A DNA stretch of 64,000 bases. Origin: Amycolatopsis thermophila. Lineage in GTDB: Bacteria > Actinomycetota > Actinomycetes > Mycobacteriales > Pseudonocardiaceae. Below the pieces are notes generated by a model. It was not told where the DNA came from, made no database searches, and saw nothing but the letters and a program-made list of their open reading frames with translations. The stretch lies in the NCBI RefSeq assembly GCF_030814215.1, contig NZ_JAUSUT010000001.1, positions 1,426,001 to 1,490,000 on the forward strand, given 5' to 3'. Positions 8,553 through 19,408 of this stretch are shown here, one piece after another. The position numbers and the translations under genes are program-made. The stretch's first letter is position 1. Every line of letters starts with the position of its first letter.

Positions 8553-9557
8553 TCAGCCGCGGCGACGTCCCAGCCAGGCCAGGACCGCGCCGGCGCTGAA
8601 CGCACCGGCCACCACGCCGGCCCCCGGCCCGCGCCGAACCTCGACGGTCGGCCGGATCACCGCCGGGGGCGGCGGCGTGACGCGTTCGACGACGTTCTCC
8701 CGCGCGGTCGCCGTCCACGCGGTGACGTACAGCAGGAACCGCGACACCAGGTTCGCGAACACCAGCAGACCGATGATCGGCCCGAACAGCGCCCCGCTGG
8801 GCGAACTGGTGACGCTCGCCAGGTAGATCGACCCGACCTGCTTGAGCACCTCGAACCCCACCGAGGCGATCGCGGCGCCCTTGATCGCGCTGCGCGCCGT
8901 CACCTTCTCCCGCGGCAGGCGCGACAGCACCCACAGGAACACGAGCATGTTCGCGAGCAGGCCCAGCACGATCGTCGCCAGGCGGAGGAGGAACAGGGCC
9001 CAGCTCTGGTCGTCCAGTCCGACCAGCCGCAGCAGCACGCGGCCGATCCCACCGCCGACCGCGGTCAGGCCGAACGACACCACCAGCGCCAGCCCGAGCC
9101 CGCCGAGCGCGAGCAGGTCCTTGATCGTCGTCGACACCAGCGGGCGGCTCTTCTTCTCCTGCCCCCACTGGGCGGTCAGCGCGTCCCGCAGGTTGCTCAT
9201 CCAGCCGATCCCGGAGTAGAGCGCCAGCAGCAGGCCGAGGACCCCGGTGCCGCCGCGCGAGGCCAGCGCGGTGTCGACGATCTTCGCGACGAAGTCGCCG
9301 ATACCCGGCGGCGTCGAGGACACGATGCCGTCGCGCAGCTCGTTCAGCGCGGCCGTGTTCCCGGCCAGCACGAACCCGGCGATCGAGAAACCCACCATGA
9401 GCAGCGGGAACAGCGACAGCACGCTGAAGTACGTGATCGCCGCGGCGTAGTGGTTGCCGTACCGCTCGCCGAACGCCTCGTTGGCCCGCACCAGGTGGTC
9501 GAGCCACGGGTACTTCCGGCGCAGCCTCGGAACCAGCTTTTCCTTCTCGTCCGCCAC
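8553..9557 (-). CDS. YihY/BrkB (YhjD-type) integral membrane protein
   Basis: A 334-residue polytopic membrane protein of the YihY/virulence factor BrkB family. The family signature region, NHYAAAITYFSVLSLFPLLMVGFSI, lies near residues 36-60, and about six membrane helices follow. The substrate is not established for this family; older RNase BN annotations are known to be wrong. The C-terminus is short, with Pro-rich and basic segments. It lies 65 bases downstream of trpS on the same strand, separated by a hairpin. Confidence 0.88.
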   Translation of the reverse strand: MADEKEKLVPRLRRKYPWLDHLVRANEAFGERYGNHYAAAITYFSVLSLFPLLMVGFSIAGFVLAGNTAALNELRDGIVSSTPPGIGDFVAKIVDTALASRGGTGVLGLLLALYSGIGWMSNLRDALTAQWGQEKKSRPLVSTTIKDLLALGGLGLALVVSFGLTAVGGGIGRVLLRLVGLDDQSWALFLLRLATIVLGLLANMLVFLWVLSRLPREKVTARSAIKGAAIASVGFEVLKQVGSIYLASVTSSPSGALFGPIIGLLVFANLVSRFLLYVTAWTATARENVVERVTPPPPAVIRPTVEVRRGPGAGVVAGAFSAGAVLAWLGRRRG

Positions 9558-9577
9558 GGGAAAACGCTAACGACCAC

Positions 9578-9606
9578 GCCCCGACCTCGCAATTCGGGGC
9601 CGGGGC
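9578..9606 (-). terminator. probable trpS terminator hairpin
   Basis: GCCCCGACCTCG and CGGGGCCGGGGC can pair across a 5-base loop with one mismatch and one wobble. It lies 17 bases past the trpS stop. There is no clear T-run, so the call is moderate. Confidence 0.5.
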
Positions 9607-9622
9607 GAATCCATTGTGGACG

Positions 9623-11561
<1,939 letters not shown>

Positions 11562-11631
11562 AGCCTCAGGTTATGGGCTCATCCGCGGGTGATCCCTACC
11601 GGCCGCGCGCGCCCGGACCGAAGGTGGGGGC

Positions 11632-12657
11632 ATGCTCGAACGCGCCCCCGCCCTGCCCCGCCCCGGCACGACGCCGAACTGGTTCGCCTCGGTGATGGGC
11701 AGCGGCATCGTCGCGACCGGCTTGCCGCGACCGCTGGCGGTGCTGCGGCCCGTCGCGACGGTCGTGTGGGCGCTGGCGGCGATGTGGCTGGTCGTCCTGC
11801 TGTGGCAGGTGGTCGCGGACCGGCGCGGGCAGCGGCGACACTTCCGGGACCCGGTGATGATCCACTTCTGGGGCGCGCCGCCGATGGCCCTGCTCACGAT
11901 CGGCGCCGGCTCGGTGGCGCTGGGCCGGGACTGGTTCGGCGGCGGCGCGCTGGTCGCGGGCGGCGTGTTGTGGGTCGCCGGGACCGTGCTCGGCCTGGTG
12001 ACGGCGGTCGCGGTGCCGTACCGGATGATCGTCGGCCGGGTTCCGGCGGCGGAGGCGTTCGGCGGGTGGTTGATGCCGGTGGTGCCGCCGATGGTCTCGG
12101 CCGCGACGGGTGCGGCGCTGGTGCCCCACCTGCCGGCCGGGCAACCGCGGCTCGCCCTGCTGCTGGCCTGCTACGCGATGTTCGGGGTCAGCCTGTTCGC
12201 CACGCTCGCGCTGCTGCCGCAGATCTGGCAGCGGCTGGTGACGTCCGGCACGGAGGCGGGGCGGGTGCCCACGCTGTGGATCGTGCTGGGGCCGCTCGGC
12301 CAGTCGGTGACGGCGGCGAACCTGCTCGGCGCGGTCGCGCCCGGGGTCCTGCCGTTCGGCCCGGCAGCGGCGGCGTTCGGCCTGTTCTACGGGGTCGCGA
12401 CGTGGGGGTTCGCGATGCTGTGGCTGGCGATCGCGGCGGCGGTGACCCTGCGGACCGTCCGGGCGGGGATGCCGTTCTCACTCACCTGGTGGAGTTTCAC
12501 CTTCCCGGTCGGCACCTGCGTCACCGGTTCGAGCGCGCTCGCCGCGGTCACCGGTTCCGCCCTGTTCGACTGCGCGGCGGTGTCGCTCTACGTTTTGCTG
12601 ATCGGCGCCTGGGTAGTCGTCGTACTGCGAACGGCTCAGGCCGGCGGACGACGGTAG
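11632..12657 (+). CDS. TDT family transporter (TehA/SSU1-like)
   Basis: A 341-residue membrane protein of the tellurite-resistance/dicarboxylate transporter family, with about ten helices. The N-terminal segment NWFASVMGSGIVATG is the family signature. Relatives export sulfite, malate or other anions, so the substrate is open; actinobacterial members beside a LysR gene are often annotated as C4-dicarboxylate or sulfite exporters. It is probably controlled by the divergent LysR protein. Its end overlaps the convergent small membrane gene by 22 bases. Confidence 0.85.
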   Translation: MLERAPALPRPGTTPNWFASVMGSGIVATGLPRPLAVLRPVATVVWALAAMWLVVLLWQVVADRRGQRRHFRDPVMIHFWGAPPMALLTIGAGSVALGRDWFGGGALVAGGVLWVAGTVLGLVTAVAVPYRMIVGRVPAAEAFGGWLMPVVPPMVSAATGAALVPHLPAGQPRLALLLACYAMFGVSLFATLALLPQIWQRLVTSGTEAGRVPTLWIVLGPLGQSVTAANLLGAVAPGVLPFGPAAAAFGLFYGVATWGFAMLWLAIAAAVTLRTVRAGMPFSLTWWSFTFPVGTCVTGSSALAAVTGSALFDCAAVSLYVLLIGAWVVVVLRTAQAGGRR

Positions 12658-12932
12658 GGGGTGAGCGGCCGCGTGGGCTCGTCGGGGGATTCGACGGGGA
12701 CGGGGACGACCGCCTCCGCCTGGGCCTTGCGGCGCTGCCGGACGATGCCCAGCGCCATGCCGATGATGCCGAGCAGCACGGCGGCCAGGCCGACGGGGCC
12801 CAGCAGCCCGAACGAGACGCCCGCGGGCTCGGCCTGCGAAGCCGGGGCCGCCGCGGCGACGCCGGTGGTCGCGGTGGCCATGATCGCCAGGACCAGGCCG
12901 GCCCGCAGTACGTGCACGGTTCGGTTGCGCAC
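12636..12932 (-). CDS. small exported single-helix membrane protein
   Basis: A 98-residue hypothetical protein. The GTG start follows AGGAGGCACACCGG. A signal-peptide-like helix (residues 9-28) ends at VAAAAPA, then a second helix, FGLLGPVGLAAVLLGIIGMALGIV, leads to a basic stop-transfer and a Pro/Glu/Arg-rich cytoplasmic tail. No family is recognised. It is convergent with the TDT gene and overlaps its last codons. Confidence 0.7.
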   Translation of the reverse strand: MRNRTVHVLRAGLVLAIMATATTGVAAAAPASQAEPAGVSFGLLGPVGLAAVLLGIIGMALGIVRQRRKAQAEAVVPVPVESPDEPTRPLTPYRRPPA

Positions 12933-13136
12933 CGGTGTGCCTCCTGAGACGAGACTGCCGTTCCAAGGTCGCCGTCACCCTAATGGGTGGCCGTTACCAG
13001 CGTGAAAACTACCGAGCGTGTCAAGCCCTGTCGTTCTTGATCACGCGCGGGCAGAGAGTAGCGCCCATTCGGAGTGCCGGAAACGCGGGGGCCATCCCTT
13101 CTCGACAACTCTTCTTTTCGGTGCGATGGTTCGGGG

Positions 13137-13751
13137 ATGCTCGACGTGGCAGTGATCGACGACCCGGCCGCCGCCGAGGTGTCGCTGGACCCGATCCGCG
13201 CCCGGCTCCTGGCGGAACTGGCCGAGCCGGGCTCGGCGACGACACTGGCCGCCCAGGTGGGCCTGACGCGGCAGAAGGTCAACTACCACCTGCGGGCGCT
13301 GGAGCGGCACGGCCTGGTGGAGCTCGTGGAGGAGCGCCGGAAGGGCAATGTGACGGAGCGGGTGCTGCAGGCGACGGCCGCGTCGTACGTGATTTCGCCC
13401 GCCGCGCTGGCCGAGGTGGCGCCGGACCCGTCGCGCGCGCCGGACCAGCTGTCGGCCCGCTGGCTGCTCGCGCTGGCGGCCCGGATGGTGCGGGAGGTGG
13501 GCCAGCTGATCACGGGCGCGACCGCGGCGCGGAAGCGCCTCGCGACGTTCGCGATCGACTCGGAGATCCGGTTCGCCTCGGCCGCCGACCGGGCCGCGTT
13601 CGTGCGTGAACTCGGCTCCACGGTGACGGACCTCGCCGCGAAGTACCACGACGAGAGCGCGGAGGGCGGCCGGCGGCACCGGCTGGTGGTCGCACTGCAC
13701 CCGAGCCTGAAAACGGTCGGCGAGGAGGGCAAACCGGCACCGCCCGCGTGA
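13137..13751 (+). CDS. ArsR-like winged-helix transcriptional regulator
   Basis: A 204-residue regulator. The N-terminal winged HTH includes IRARLLAELAEPGSATTLAAQVGLTRQKVNYHLRALERHGLVE (about residues 17-58), then an unassigned C-terminal domain that could bind a ligand or mediate dimerisation. ATG at 13137 starts the protein just ahead of the HTH; a longer in-frame start at 13074 adds 21 residues with no family character. No strong ribosome site precedes the ATG, so a leaderless transcript is possible. The target is unknown. Confidence 0.8.
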   Translation: MLDVAVIDDPAAAEVSLDPIRARLLAELAEPGSATTLAAQVGLTRQKVNYHLRALERHGLVELVEERRKGNVTERVLQATAASYVISPAALAEVAPDPSRAPDQLSARWLLALAARMVREVGQLITGATAARKRLATFAIDSEIRFASAADRAAFVRELGSTVTDLAAKYHDESAEGGRRHRLVVALHPSLKTVGEEGKPAPPA

Positions 13752-13778
13752 GTCCCGCCGAGGCGGGCAGACCGCGGA

Positions 13779-14588
13779 TCAGACCCCGAAATCGACGTCG
13801 AACGTCGCGGTGACCGGGGCGTGGTCGGACCAGCGCAGGTCGTAGCTCGGGGCGCGGTCGACCATCACCGACGTGCACCGGTCGGCCAGCGCGGGCGTCG
13901 TGACGAGGTAGTCGATGCGCCAGCCCGCGTCGTTGTCGAAGGCCTTGCCCCGGTAGGACCACCAGGTGTACGGGCCGGGCCCCTCCGGGTCGAGCCGGCG
14001 CTGCACGTCGACGTACCCGGCCTCGCCGAACACGCGGCTCATCCAGGCCCGCTCCTCGGGCAGGAAGCCGGAGTTCTTCTGGTTGCCCTTCCAGTTCTTC
14101 AGGTCGATCTCGGCGTGCGCGATGTTCCAGTCGCCGCCGACGACGACCTCGCACCCGGCCGCCTCGGCCTTGCCGCGCAGCTCGACCAGGTACGGCAGGA
14201 ACGCGGCCATGAACCGCTCCTTCTCGTCCTGCCGCGGCGTGCCCACGTCACCGCTGGGCAGGTACAGGCTCGCGACGATCACGCCCGGCAGGTGCACTTC
14301 GAGGTAGCGCCCGCTGTCCTCGAACTCCGCCTCGCCGAACCCGACCCGCACCTCCGATGGTTCGGCCCGGCTGTACACCGATACCCCGTTGCGCCCCTTC
14401 ACGGCCGACGGCGCGTGGTGCGCGTGCCAGCCCTCGGGCGCGACGACGTCCTTCGGCAGCTGCCCCGCCTCGGCGCGCACCTCCTGGCACAGGACCACGT
14501 CGGACCCGCTCGCCGCGAGCCACTCGACGAACCCCTTCTTGGCGGCGGCGCGCATGCCGTTGACGTTGATTGTCGAGATCGTGAACAC
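13779..14588 (-). CDS. xthA: exodeoxyribonuclease III (AP endonuclease)
   Basis: Base-excision repair nuclease of the ExoIII/APE1 family, 269 residues. Motifs in order are FTISTINVNGMRAA at the start, the metal-binding Glu in LCQEVRAE, the GGDWNIAHAEIDLKN segment with the catalytic Asp and Asn, WRIDYLV, and the final SDHAPV with the catalytic Asp-His pair. The GTG at 14588 was chosen because the fold begins there; a longer reading adds 76 residues without family match. It is divergent from the MBL hydrolase with 52 bases between. Confidence 0.94.
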   Translation of the reverse strand: MFTISTINVNGMRAAAKKGFVEWLAASGSDVVLCQEVRAEAGQLPKDVVAPEGWHAHHAPSAVKGRNGVSVYSRAEPSEVRVGFGEAEFEDSGRYLEVHLPGVIVASLYLPSGDVGTPRQDEKERFMAAFLPYLVELRGKAEAAGCEVVVGGDWNIAHAEIDLKNWKGNQKNSGFLPEERAWMSRVFGEAGYVDVQRRLDPEGPGPYTWWSYRGKAFDNDAGWRIDYLVTTPALADRCTSVMVDRAPSYDLRWSDHAPVTATFDVDFGV

Positions 14589-14640
14589 GCCCCGCACGCT
14601 ACCTTCCGCCACCGACGATCCGGCTGCGAGACTGCCGGGC

Positions 14641-15375
14641 GTGAGCGAACTGACCGTGCTGGGCAGCTGCGGCGCCTGGCCGGAGCCGGGACGGGCGTGC
14701 GCGGGGTTCCTCTTGTCCCACGAAGGTTTCCGTCTCGTCCTGGACCTCGGGTACGGCACGATCGGCGCCCTTCTCGGCCGGTGCCCGCGCGGGGAGGTGG
14801 ACGCCGTGATCGTCACCCACCGGCACCCGGACCACTGCGTCGACGTCAGCGCCCTCGCCCGGGTGCGGCACTACGAGGCGCCGGACCGGCCGAAGATCCC
14901 CCTGCACTGCGAGCCCGGCGTGCTGGACGTGCTGCGCGCCCTGGAACCCCGGCCCGACCCCACCACCGTCTTCGAAGTGCGCGCCCCCGAGCCCGGACGG
15001 CTCGGACCGTTCCGGCTCGAACCGATCGCGCTGCCGCACCACGTGCCCGTCCACGGCATCCGGCTGGAGGCCCCGGGCCTCACCCTCGCCTACACCGGCG
15101 ACTGCGGCCCCACGCGGGCGCTGCGCGACCTGGCCCGCGACGCCGACCTCTTCATCGCCGACGCCACGCTGCAGCGGCAACCGCCGGAGGGCAGCGAGCG
15201 CAACGTCATGACGGCGACGGAAGCGACGACCTGGGCGCAGGCCGCAGGGGCGCGACGGCTGCTGCTCACGCACATCTGGCCGGGCAGCGACCGGGCCGTC
15301 TCCGCCGCGCAGGCCCGCGCGGCGTTCGACGGTGAGGTCCTCGTGGCCGAGGAAGGGCTCGTCGTGGCGCTGTGA
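14641..15375 (+). CDS. MBL-fold metallo-hydrolase (RNase Z/cyclase-like)
   Basis: A 244-residue metallo-beta-lactamase-fold enzyme. The metal-site motif THRHPDHC gives His60, His62, Asp64 and His65, with later ligands in LPHHVPVHG, YTGDCG and LTHIWPG. The layout is that of small cytosolic ribonuclease Z-like or cyclic-nucleotide-phosphodiesterase-like hydrolases; the substrate cannot be read from the sequence. GTG start at 14641. It converges with the SH3 gene with one base between. Confidence 0.85.
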   Translation: MSELTVLGSCGAWPEPGRACAGFLLSHEGFRLVLDLGYGTIGALLGRCPRGEVDAVIVTHRHPDHCVDVSALARVRHYEAPDRPKIPLHCEPGVLDVLRALEPRPDPTTVFEVRAPEPGRLGPFRLEPIALPHHVPVHGIRLEAPGLTLAYTGDCGPTRALRDLARDADLFIADATLQRQPPEGSERNVMTATEATTWAQAAGARRLLLTHIWPGSDRAVSAAQARAAFDGEVLVAEEGLVVAL

Positions 15376-15376
15376 C

Positions 15377-15694
15377 TCAGCAGTTGGCGCCGCTCACCGG
15401 CTTGAGGTACTCCGCGCTCGCCCACTTGTTCTCGGCGATCTTGCGGAAGCCGTTCTGGACCTCGATCTGCGCGTCGGTCTCGGCGTTCTGGTTGAACTTG
15501 CCGACGATCTCCGCACCGGCGTCCGGGGCCGCCCGCACGTTGAGGACGTCGGCCGTCACCGTGACCCGGCAGCCGCCCGGCCCGCCGCCCGAGCCTCCGG
15601 AGGCCTGCTGGTCGTTGCCCATCACGTAGATCAGCCCGACTCCGGCGAGGATCGCGACGATGATCAGTGCCCGCTTAGGGATGCCCAGGAACAC
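15377..15694 (-). CDS. membrane-anchored bacterial SH3-domain protein
   Basis: A 105-residue protein with one N-terminal membrane helix (about residues 8-26, ALIIVAILAGVGLIYVMG), a Gly/Ser linker and a bacterial SH3 domain recognisable from ADVLNVRAAPDAGAEIVGKF. Such domains usually bind peptidoglycan stems or cell-wall ligands, so an extracytoplasmic role is likely but inferred. Two Cys residues bracket the domain and could form a disulfide. GTG start. Confidence 0.78.
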   Translation of the reverse strand: MFLGIPKRALIIVAILAGVGLIYVMGNDQQASGGSGGGPGGCRVTVTADVLNVRAAPDAGAEIVGKFNQNAETDAQIEVQNGFRKIAENKWASAEYLKPVSGANC

Positions 15695-15789
15695 GGGTAC
15701 TCCTCACCAGCCGATGTGCCTTCCGGGTAAGGGTAGCCACACTTCACCGCCCGCCGACAGGTCCGCGCGGGCGAACCACCCGAGCGGCG

Positions 15790-16476
15790 TCACCGGGTGA
15801 GCACGGTCGGTGACGAGGGCCCCGTCCACACGCTGTCGTGCCGCACCACCTGAGTGCCGGCGTGGTTCAGGAGGGCGACGGCGACCGGATCCCGTTGCGG
15901 ATCGAAGGGGCGCTGCACCTTCCACAGGTGGTCGGTCAGCGCCCGCGCCAGGTGCCCGGCGGTCGCGAACCCGGGCACGGCGAGGACGGTCAGCGAGACG
16001 ATCCGGTCCCCCGGGACCCGGCACACCACGTCGACGCGGCTGCGCACCGCGCCGGTGAGCCGCAGCGCGCGCAGGACGAGCCCGCAGAGCCACTGCGCGA
16101 GCACCTCGAGCAGCGCGAACGGCATCAGCACGAGCCACACCAGGATCTGCGCGCCGACGACGACCGCCTCCACGACCTGCCCGACGGCGCCGATGACGAG
16201 GATCGCGACCAGCAGCAACGGGCCCAGGTAGAGCCACCGCCAGCCGCTGACCCGCCGGGGGTCGAGCTTGTCCTCGCGCGCGGTCCTCCGCTGCTCGCGC
16301 CGCTCCTGGCGCCACTCCGACGGGGTGCGCCTCGTGTCCGTGCGCACGGCGCGGTAGGGGCGGTACTCACCGGACGCGATGTTCACCGGCTGCACGACGC
16401 GCTGCCACGGCACGAATCGGCGCTTCAGGGTCCAGACGTGGTCGCCGGGGTGGATCACCTGCACCAGCGCAGTCAT
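15790..16476 (-). CDS. hypothetical membrane protein
   Basis: A 228-residue protein of no recognised family. From ATG 16476, a soluble N-terminal part is followed by an Arg-rich segment (SEWRQERREQRRTAR), two or three membrane helices in the middle (WLYLGPLLLVAILVIGAVG and following), and a soluble C-terminal domain of about 85 residues. A longer GTG-started reading to 16563 adds an Arg/Pro-rich stretch with no structure. It is on the same strand as icd but lies beyond the icd terminator. Confidence 0.6.
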   Translation of the reverse strand: MTALVQVIHPGDHVWTLKRRFVPWQRVVQPVNIASGEYRPYRAVRTDTRRTPSEWRQERREQRRTAREDKLDPRRVSGWRWLYLGPLLLVAILVIGAVGQVVEAVVVGAQILVWLVLMPFALLEVLAQWLCGLVLRALRLTGAVRSRVDVVCRVPGDRIVSLTVLAVPGFATAGHLARALTDHLWKVQRPFDPQRDPVAVALLNHAGTQVVRHDSVWTGPSSPTVLTR

Positions 16477-16548
16477 ACCCCACGCCGGGCGGCCCGGCGC
16501 GGACCGGGTCGGCCCCGGTGTGACCAGGCAGCGGCGCCGGACGTGGAA

Positions 16549-16579
16549 AAGCCCGGTCACCACGGGGGTGACCGGGCTT
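16549..16579 (-). terminator. icd terminator
   Basis: A perfect 13-bp stem (AAGCCCGGTCACC with GGTGACCGGGCTT) around a 5-base loop, 27 bases past the icd stop. The flanking A-run becomes a T-run on the minus strand, as expected for an intrinsic terminator of icd. Confidence 0.85.
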
Positions 16580-16605
16580 CTCGCTGTGGCCGGAAAAACG
16601 CGGAC

Positions 16606-17829
16606 TCAGCCCTGGGCGATCTTCGCCGCCAGGTTCTGGTCCAGGGTCGCCAGGAACTCCTCCGTCGTCTGGAACGGCTGGTCCTTGCCGACGAGCAGAG
16701 CGAGGTCCTTGGTCATCTTGCCGCTCTCGACGGTCTCGACCACGACCTGCTCCAGCTTGTTGGCGAAGCCCACCAGCTCGGAGTTGCCGTCCAGCTTGCC
16801 GCGGTGCTCGAGACCCCGGGTCCACGCGAAGATCGACGCGATCGGGTTCGTCGAGGTCGGCTTGCCCTGCTGGTGCTGGCGGTAGTGCCGGGTGACCGTG
16901 CCGTGCGCGGCCTCGGCCTCCACGGTCTTGCCGTCCGGCGTGCGCAGCACCGAGGTCATCAGACCCAGCGAGCCGAAGCCCTGCGCCACGGTGTCGGACT
17001 GCACGTCACCGTCGTAGTTCTTGCACGCCCAGACGTAGCCGCCCTCCCACTTCAGCGAGGCGGCGACCATGTCGTCGATCAGGCGGTGCTCGTAGGTCAG
17101 GCCCTTGGCGTCGAAGTCCGCCTTGAACTCGTTGTCGAAGATCTCCTGGAAGGTGTCCTTGAACATGCCGTCGTAGGCCTTCAGGATGGTGTTCTTCGTC
17201 GACATGTAGACCGGCATGCCCCGGTCCAGGCCGTACTGCAGCGAAGCGCGCGCGAAGTCCTCGATGGACTTGCGGTAGTTGTACATGCCCATCGCGACGC
17301 CGCCACCCTCCGGGTAGCGGGCGACCTCGAACTCCATCGGCTCCGAGCCGTCCTCGGGCACGTACGTCATGGTCACCGTGCCGGGGCCGGGGACCTTGAA
17401 GTCGGTGGCCTTGTACTGGTCACCGTGCGCGTGACGGCCGATGATGATCGGCTTCGTCCAGCCCGGGACCAGCCGCGGGATGTTGGAGATGATGATCGGC
17501 TCACGGAAGACGACACCGCCGAGGATGTTGCGGATGGTCCCGTTCGGGCTCCGCCACATCTTCTTCAGGCCGAACTCCTCGACCCGGGCCTCGTCCGGGG
17601 TGATGGTGGCGCACTTGACGCCGACGCCGTGCTTCTTGATGGCGTTCGCCGAGTCGATGGTGACCTGGTCGTCGGTGCGGTCACGTTCCTCGATGCCGAG
17701 GTCGTAGTACTCGAGGTTGATGTCGAGGTACGGGTGGATCAGTTTGTCCTTGATGAACTTCCAGATGATGCGAGTCATCTCGTCGCCGTCGAGTTCTACG
17801 ACGGTGCCCTCGACCTTGATCTTGGCCAT
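16606..17829 (-). CDS. icd: NADP-dependent isocitrate dehydrogenase
   Basis: TCA-cycle enzyme converting isocitrate to 2-oxoglutarate with NADP, cytosolic. The 407-residue length and sequence are those of the homodimeric eukaryote-like type found in mycobacteria (Icd1), not the E. coli type. Motifs include [12 protein letters not shown] at the start, the substrate segment [14 protein letters not shown] and the nucleotide-binding region [15 protein letters not shown] 17829 begins the canonical [20 protein letters not shown]; 47 extra in-frame upstream codons lack family match. It is divergent from the HhH-GPD gene across 203 bases. Confidence 0.97.
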   Translation of the reverse strand: MAKIKVEGTVVELDGDEMTRIIWKFIKDKLIHPYLDINLEYYDLGIEERDRTDDQVTIDSANAIKKHGVGVKCATITPDEARVEEFGLKKMWRSPNGTIRNILGGVVFREPIIISNIPRLVPGWTKPIIIGRHAHGDQYKATDFKVPGPGTVTMTYVPEDGSEPMEFEVARYPEGGGVAMGMYNYRKSIEDFARASLQYGLDRGMPVYMSTKNTILKAYDGMFKDTFQEIFDNEFKADFDAKGLTYEHRLIDDMVAASLKWEGGYVWACKNYDGDVQSDTVAQGFGSLGLMTSVLRTPDGKTVEAEAAHGTVTRHYRQHQQGKPTSTNPIASIFAWTRGLEHRGKLDGNSELVGFANKLEQVVVETVESGKMTKDLALLVGKDQPFQTTEEFLATLDQNLAAKIAQG

Positions 17830-17882
17830 GAGCCGCGGTGCTCCTCTCGCGGATCTGCGCGTGTCTGTGCAGCACGTCTTAT

Positions 17883-17900
17883 GCGGTACAAGCGTACTGC
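17883..17900. promoter_or_regulatory. imperfect palindrome upstream of icd, candidate operator
   Basis: GCGGTAC and GTACTGC form an inverted repeat with one mismatch and a 4-base spacer, centred about 60 bases upstream of the icd start. Its position suits an operator or promoter element, but no known regulator consensus is matched. Confidence 0.3.
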
Positions 17901-18032
17901 TATTAGGAGACGAACGCCTTAGGTGGTGACGTAGGTCAGTCTCCCAAAGCCGGTAAGTGGCCGAAGTCACGGCCCCGGGTGCCGCCGTTGCGGGGAGTGC
18001 GGGCCGGGCGCCCGTGGTGCCACTATGTCCCC

Positions 18033-18605
18033 ATGCCGAAGAAGCTCCGTCTCACCGGTGACCCCGCCGCGGACGAACTCCTCTCCGCGGACCCGTTCGC
18101 CCTCCTCACGGGCATGTTGCTGGACCAGCAGATCGCCATGGAGACGGCGTTCACCGGCCCCAGGAAGATCGCCGACCGGATGGACGGCTTCGACGTCCGC
18201 AAGATCGCCGAGTCGGACGTGGACGAGTTCGTCGAGCTGTGCGTGACCCCGCCGGCCATCCACCGCTACGGCGGCTCGATGGCGCGGCGCGTCCACGCCC
18301 TGGCCAACCACATCGTCGAGCACTACGACGGCAAGGCCGACCGCATCTGGAAGCAGGGCAAGCCGGACGGCAAGGAAGTCCTGCGCCGCCTCAAGGAGCT
18401 GCCCGGCTACGGCGACCAGAAGGCGCGGATATTCCTCGCGTTGCTCGGCAAGCAGCGCGACGTCCAGCCCGAGGGCTGGCGCGAGGCCGCCGGCGCCTAC
18501 GGCGAGGACGGCTCGCGCCGCTCGATCGCGGACGTCGTCAGCCCGGAGACACTCGCCGAGGTCCGGGCGTTCAAGAAAGCCGCGAAGGCCGCCGCCAAGA
18601 AGTGA
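18033..18605 (+). CDS. HhH-GPD type base-excision DNA repair protein
   Basis: A 190-residue DNA glycosylase-like protein of a subfamily common in actinobacteria. The N-terminal region resembles the helical GPD fold ([21 protein letters not shown]), and the helix-hairpin-helix is visible at [22 protein letters not shown]. It lacks the C-terminal iron-sulfur loop of EndoIII/MutY. The substrate base is unknown. The C-terminus is Lys/Ala-rich. ATG 18033 begins the conserved core. It converges with the zinc protein gene with a 1-base gap. Confidence 0.87.
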   Translation: MPKKLRLTGDPAADELLSADPFALLTGMLLDQQIAMETAFTGPRKIADRMDGFDVRKIAESDVDEFVELCVTPPAIHRYGGSMARRVHALANHIVEHYDGKADRIWKQGKPDGKEVLRRLKELPGYGDQKARIFLALLGKQRDVQPEGWREAAGAYGEDGSRRSIADVVSPETLAEVRAFKKAAKAAAKK

Positions 18606-18606
18606 C

Positions 18607-18867
18607 TCAGCCCGGGTGCGCACCGGCCGTGTCGCGGATTTCGGCGCCCAGACCCGAACCGCCTTCGCGTGCGCAGTGCGCGCAGCAGAAGAACCGGCCC
18701 TCGACCTCCACGCCGTGCCCGAGGATGCGGCACCCGCAGTGCTCGCAGTTCGGCGCGATCTTCTGCGCCGCGCATTCCAGGCTGTCGAAGGTGTAGGTGT
18801 CGCCGCTGACGGTGCGGACCTCGAAGGACATCCAGTAGTCGTTGCCGCAGACCACACAGGTCGCCAT
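18607..18867 (-). CDS. metallothionein-like small zinc-binding protein
   Basis: An 86-residue cysteine-rich protein. CxxC at residues 4-7 (CVVC), a Cys near residue 31, then CEHCGC, and CCAHC near the end give seven or more metal-ligand cysteines plus nearby His. The pattern resembles the actinobacterial prokaryotic-metallothionein family, with a conserved start ATCVVCGNDY and the segment DSLECAAQKIAPNCEHCGC. Metal storage or a structural zinc role is inferred; no partner gene is evident. Confidence 0.8.
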   Translation of the reverse strand: MATCVVCGNDYWMSFEVRTVSGDTYTFDSLECAAQKIAPNCEHCGCRILGHGVEVEGRFFCCAHCAREGGSGLGAEIRDTAGAHPG

Positions 18868-19008
18868 CGTCCCGCTCCTCCTCGATTTCCGTCCTTTTCG
18901 CAGAAAGCCTGCGCGCCTGGGGAATACCCGGCAACTTGATCAATTCCCGCCCCGGTGACAATTGCCGGGCACCCGATTTACCCTGGTTCTCGCGGGAGGT
19001 GGTCGGTG

Positions 19009-19209
19009 ATGCACGCAGCCGTCGGAGACCGGATCCTGGTCCACGGGCGCACCGTGGGAGCGGCGGAACAACGCGGGGAGATCGTCGAGGTCCGCGGGGA
19101 CAACGGCGGGCCACCGTTCCTCGTCCGGTTCGAGGACGGGCACGAAGGCCTGATCTTCCCCGGCTCCGACTGCGAGGTCACCCCGGAGCACCCGGCGAAC
19201 AACCCCTGA
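19009..19209 (+). CDS. DUF1918 domain protein
   Basis: A 66-residue protein that is a single DUF1918 domain, a small SH3-like barrel: GDRILVHGRTVG, then GEIVEVRGDNGGPPFLVRFEDGHEGLIFPGSDC. Function is unknown. ATG 19009 has GGGAGG 10 bases upstream; an in-frame start at 18955 would add 18 non-conserved residues. It stands alone, between the divergent metallothionein-like gene and the MFS gene. Confidence 0.85.
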   Translation: MHAAVGDRILVHGRTVGAAEQRGEIVEVRGDNGGPPFLVRFEDGHEGLIFPGSDCEVTPEHPANNP

Positions 19210-19316
19210 TCTCGGACAACCCCTCACCCGGACATCCTCGACGAGGCCGCGTTACGTGGGCATGGTCACCCCGCCGGCGGGATGACAGGACCAGCCGGCC
19301 CGGTTGAGACTGGATG

Positions 19317-19358
19317 AAGGACAGCTCGTACCGCCATGGACGGTGATGGGCTGTCCTT
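19317..19358 (+). promoter_or_regulatory. two-part hairpin in the leader of the MFS exporter gene
   Basis: AAGGACAGC (19317-19325) and GCTGTCCTT (19350-19358) pair perfectly, and inside them ACCG and CGGT pair across a 7-base loop. The structure ends 50 bases before the MFS start and is followed by TATTCGT. It could be the DUF1918 terminator, an operator, or a leader attenuator for the exporter. Confidence 0.45.
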
Positions 19359-19408
19359 ATTCGTGCCCGTCGACTGTATCGATGCAGACGTCCCTCGAAA
19401 GGAGAACC

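Noticed and set aside
4340..8599. A 1,419-codon ORF on the plus strand over sdhB, vWA and the carboxypeptidase
   Set aside because: It is a high-GC shadow; the genes in other frames carry clear family motifs and ribosome sites, and this product is Arg/Gly-rich with no family character.
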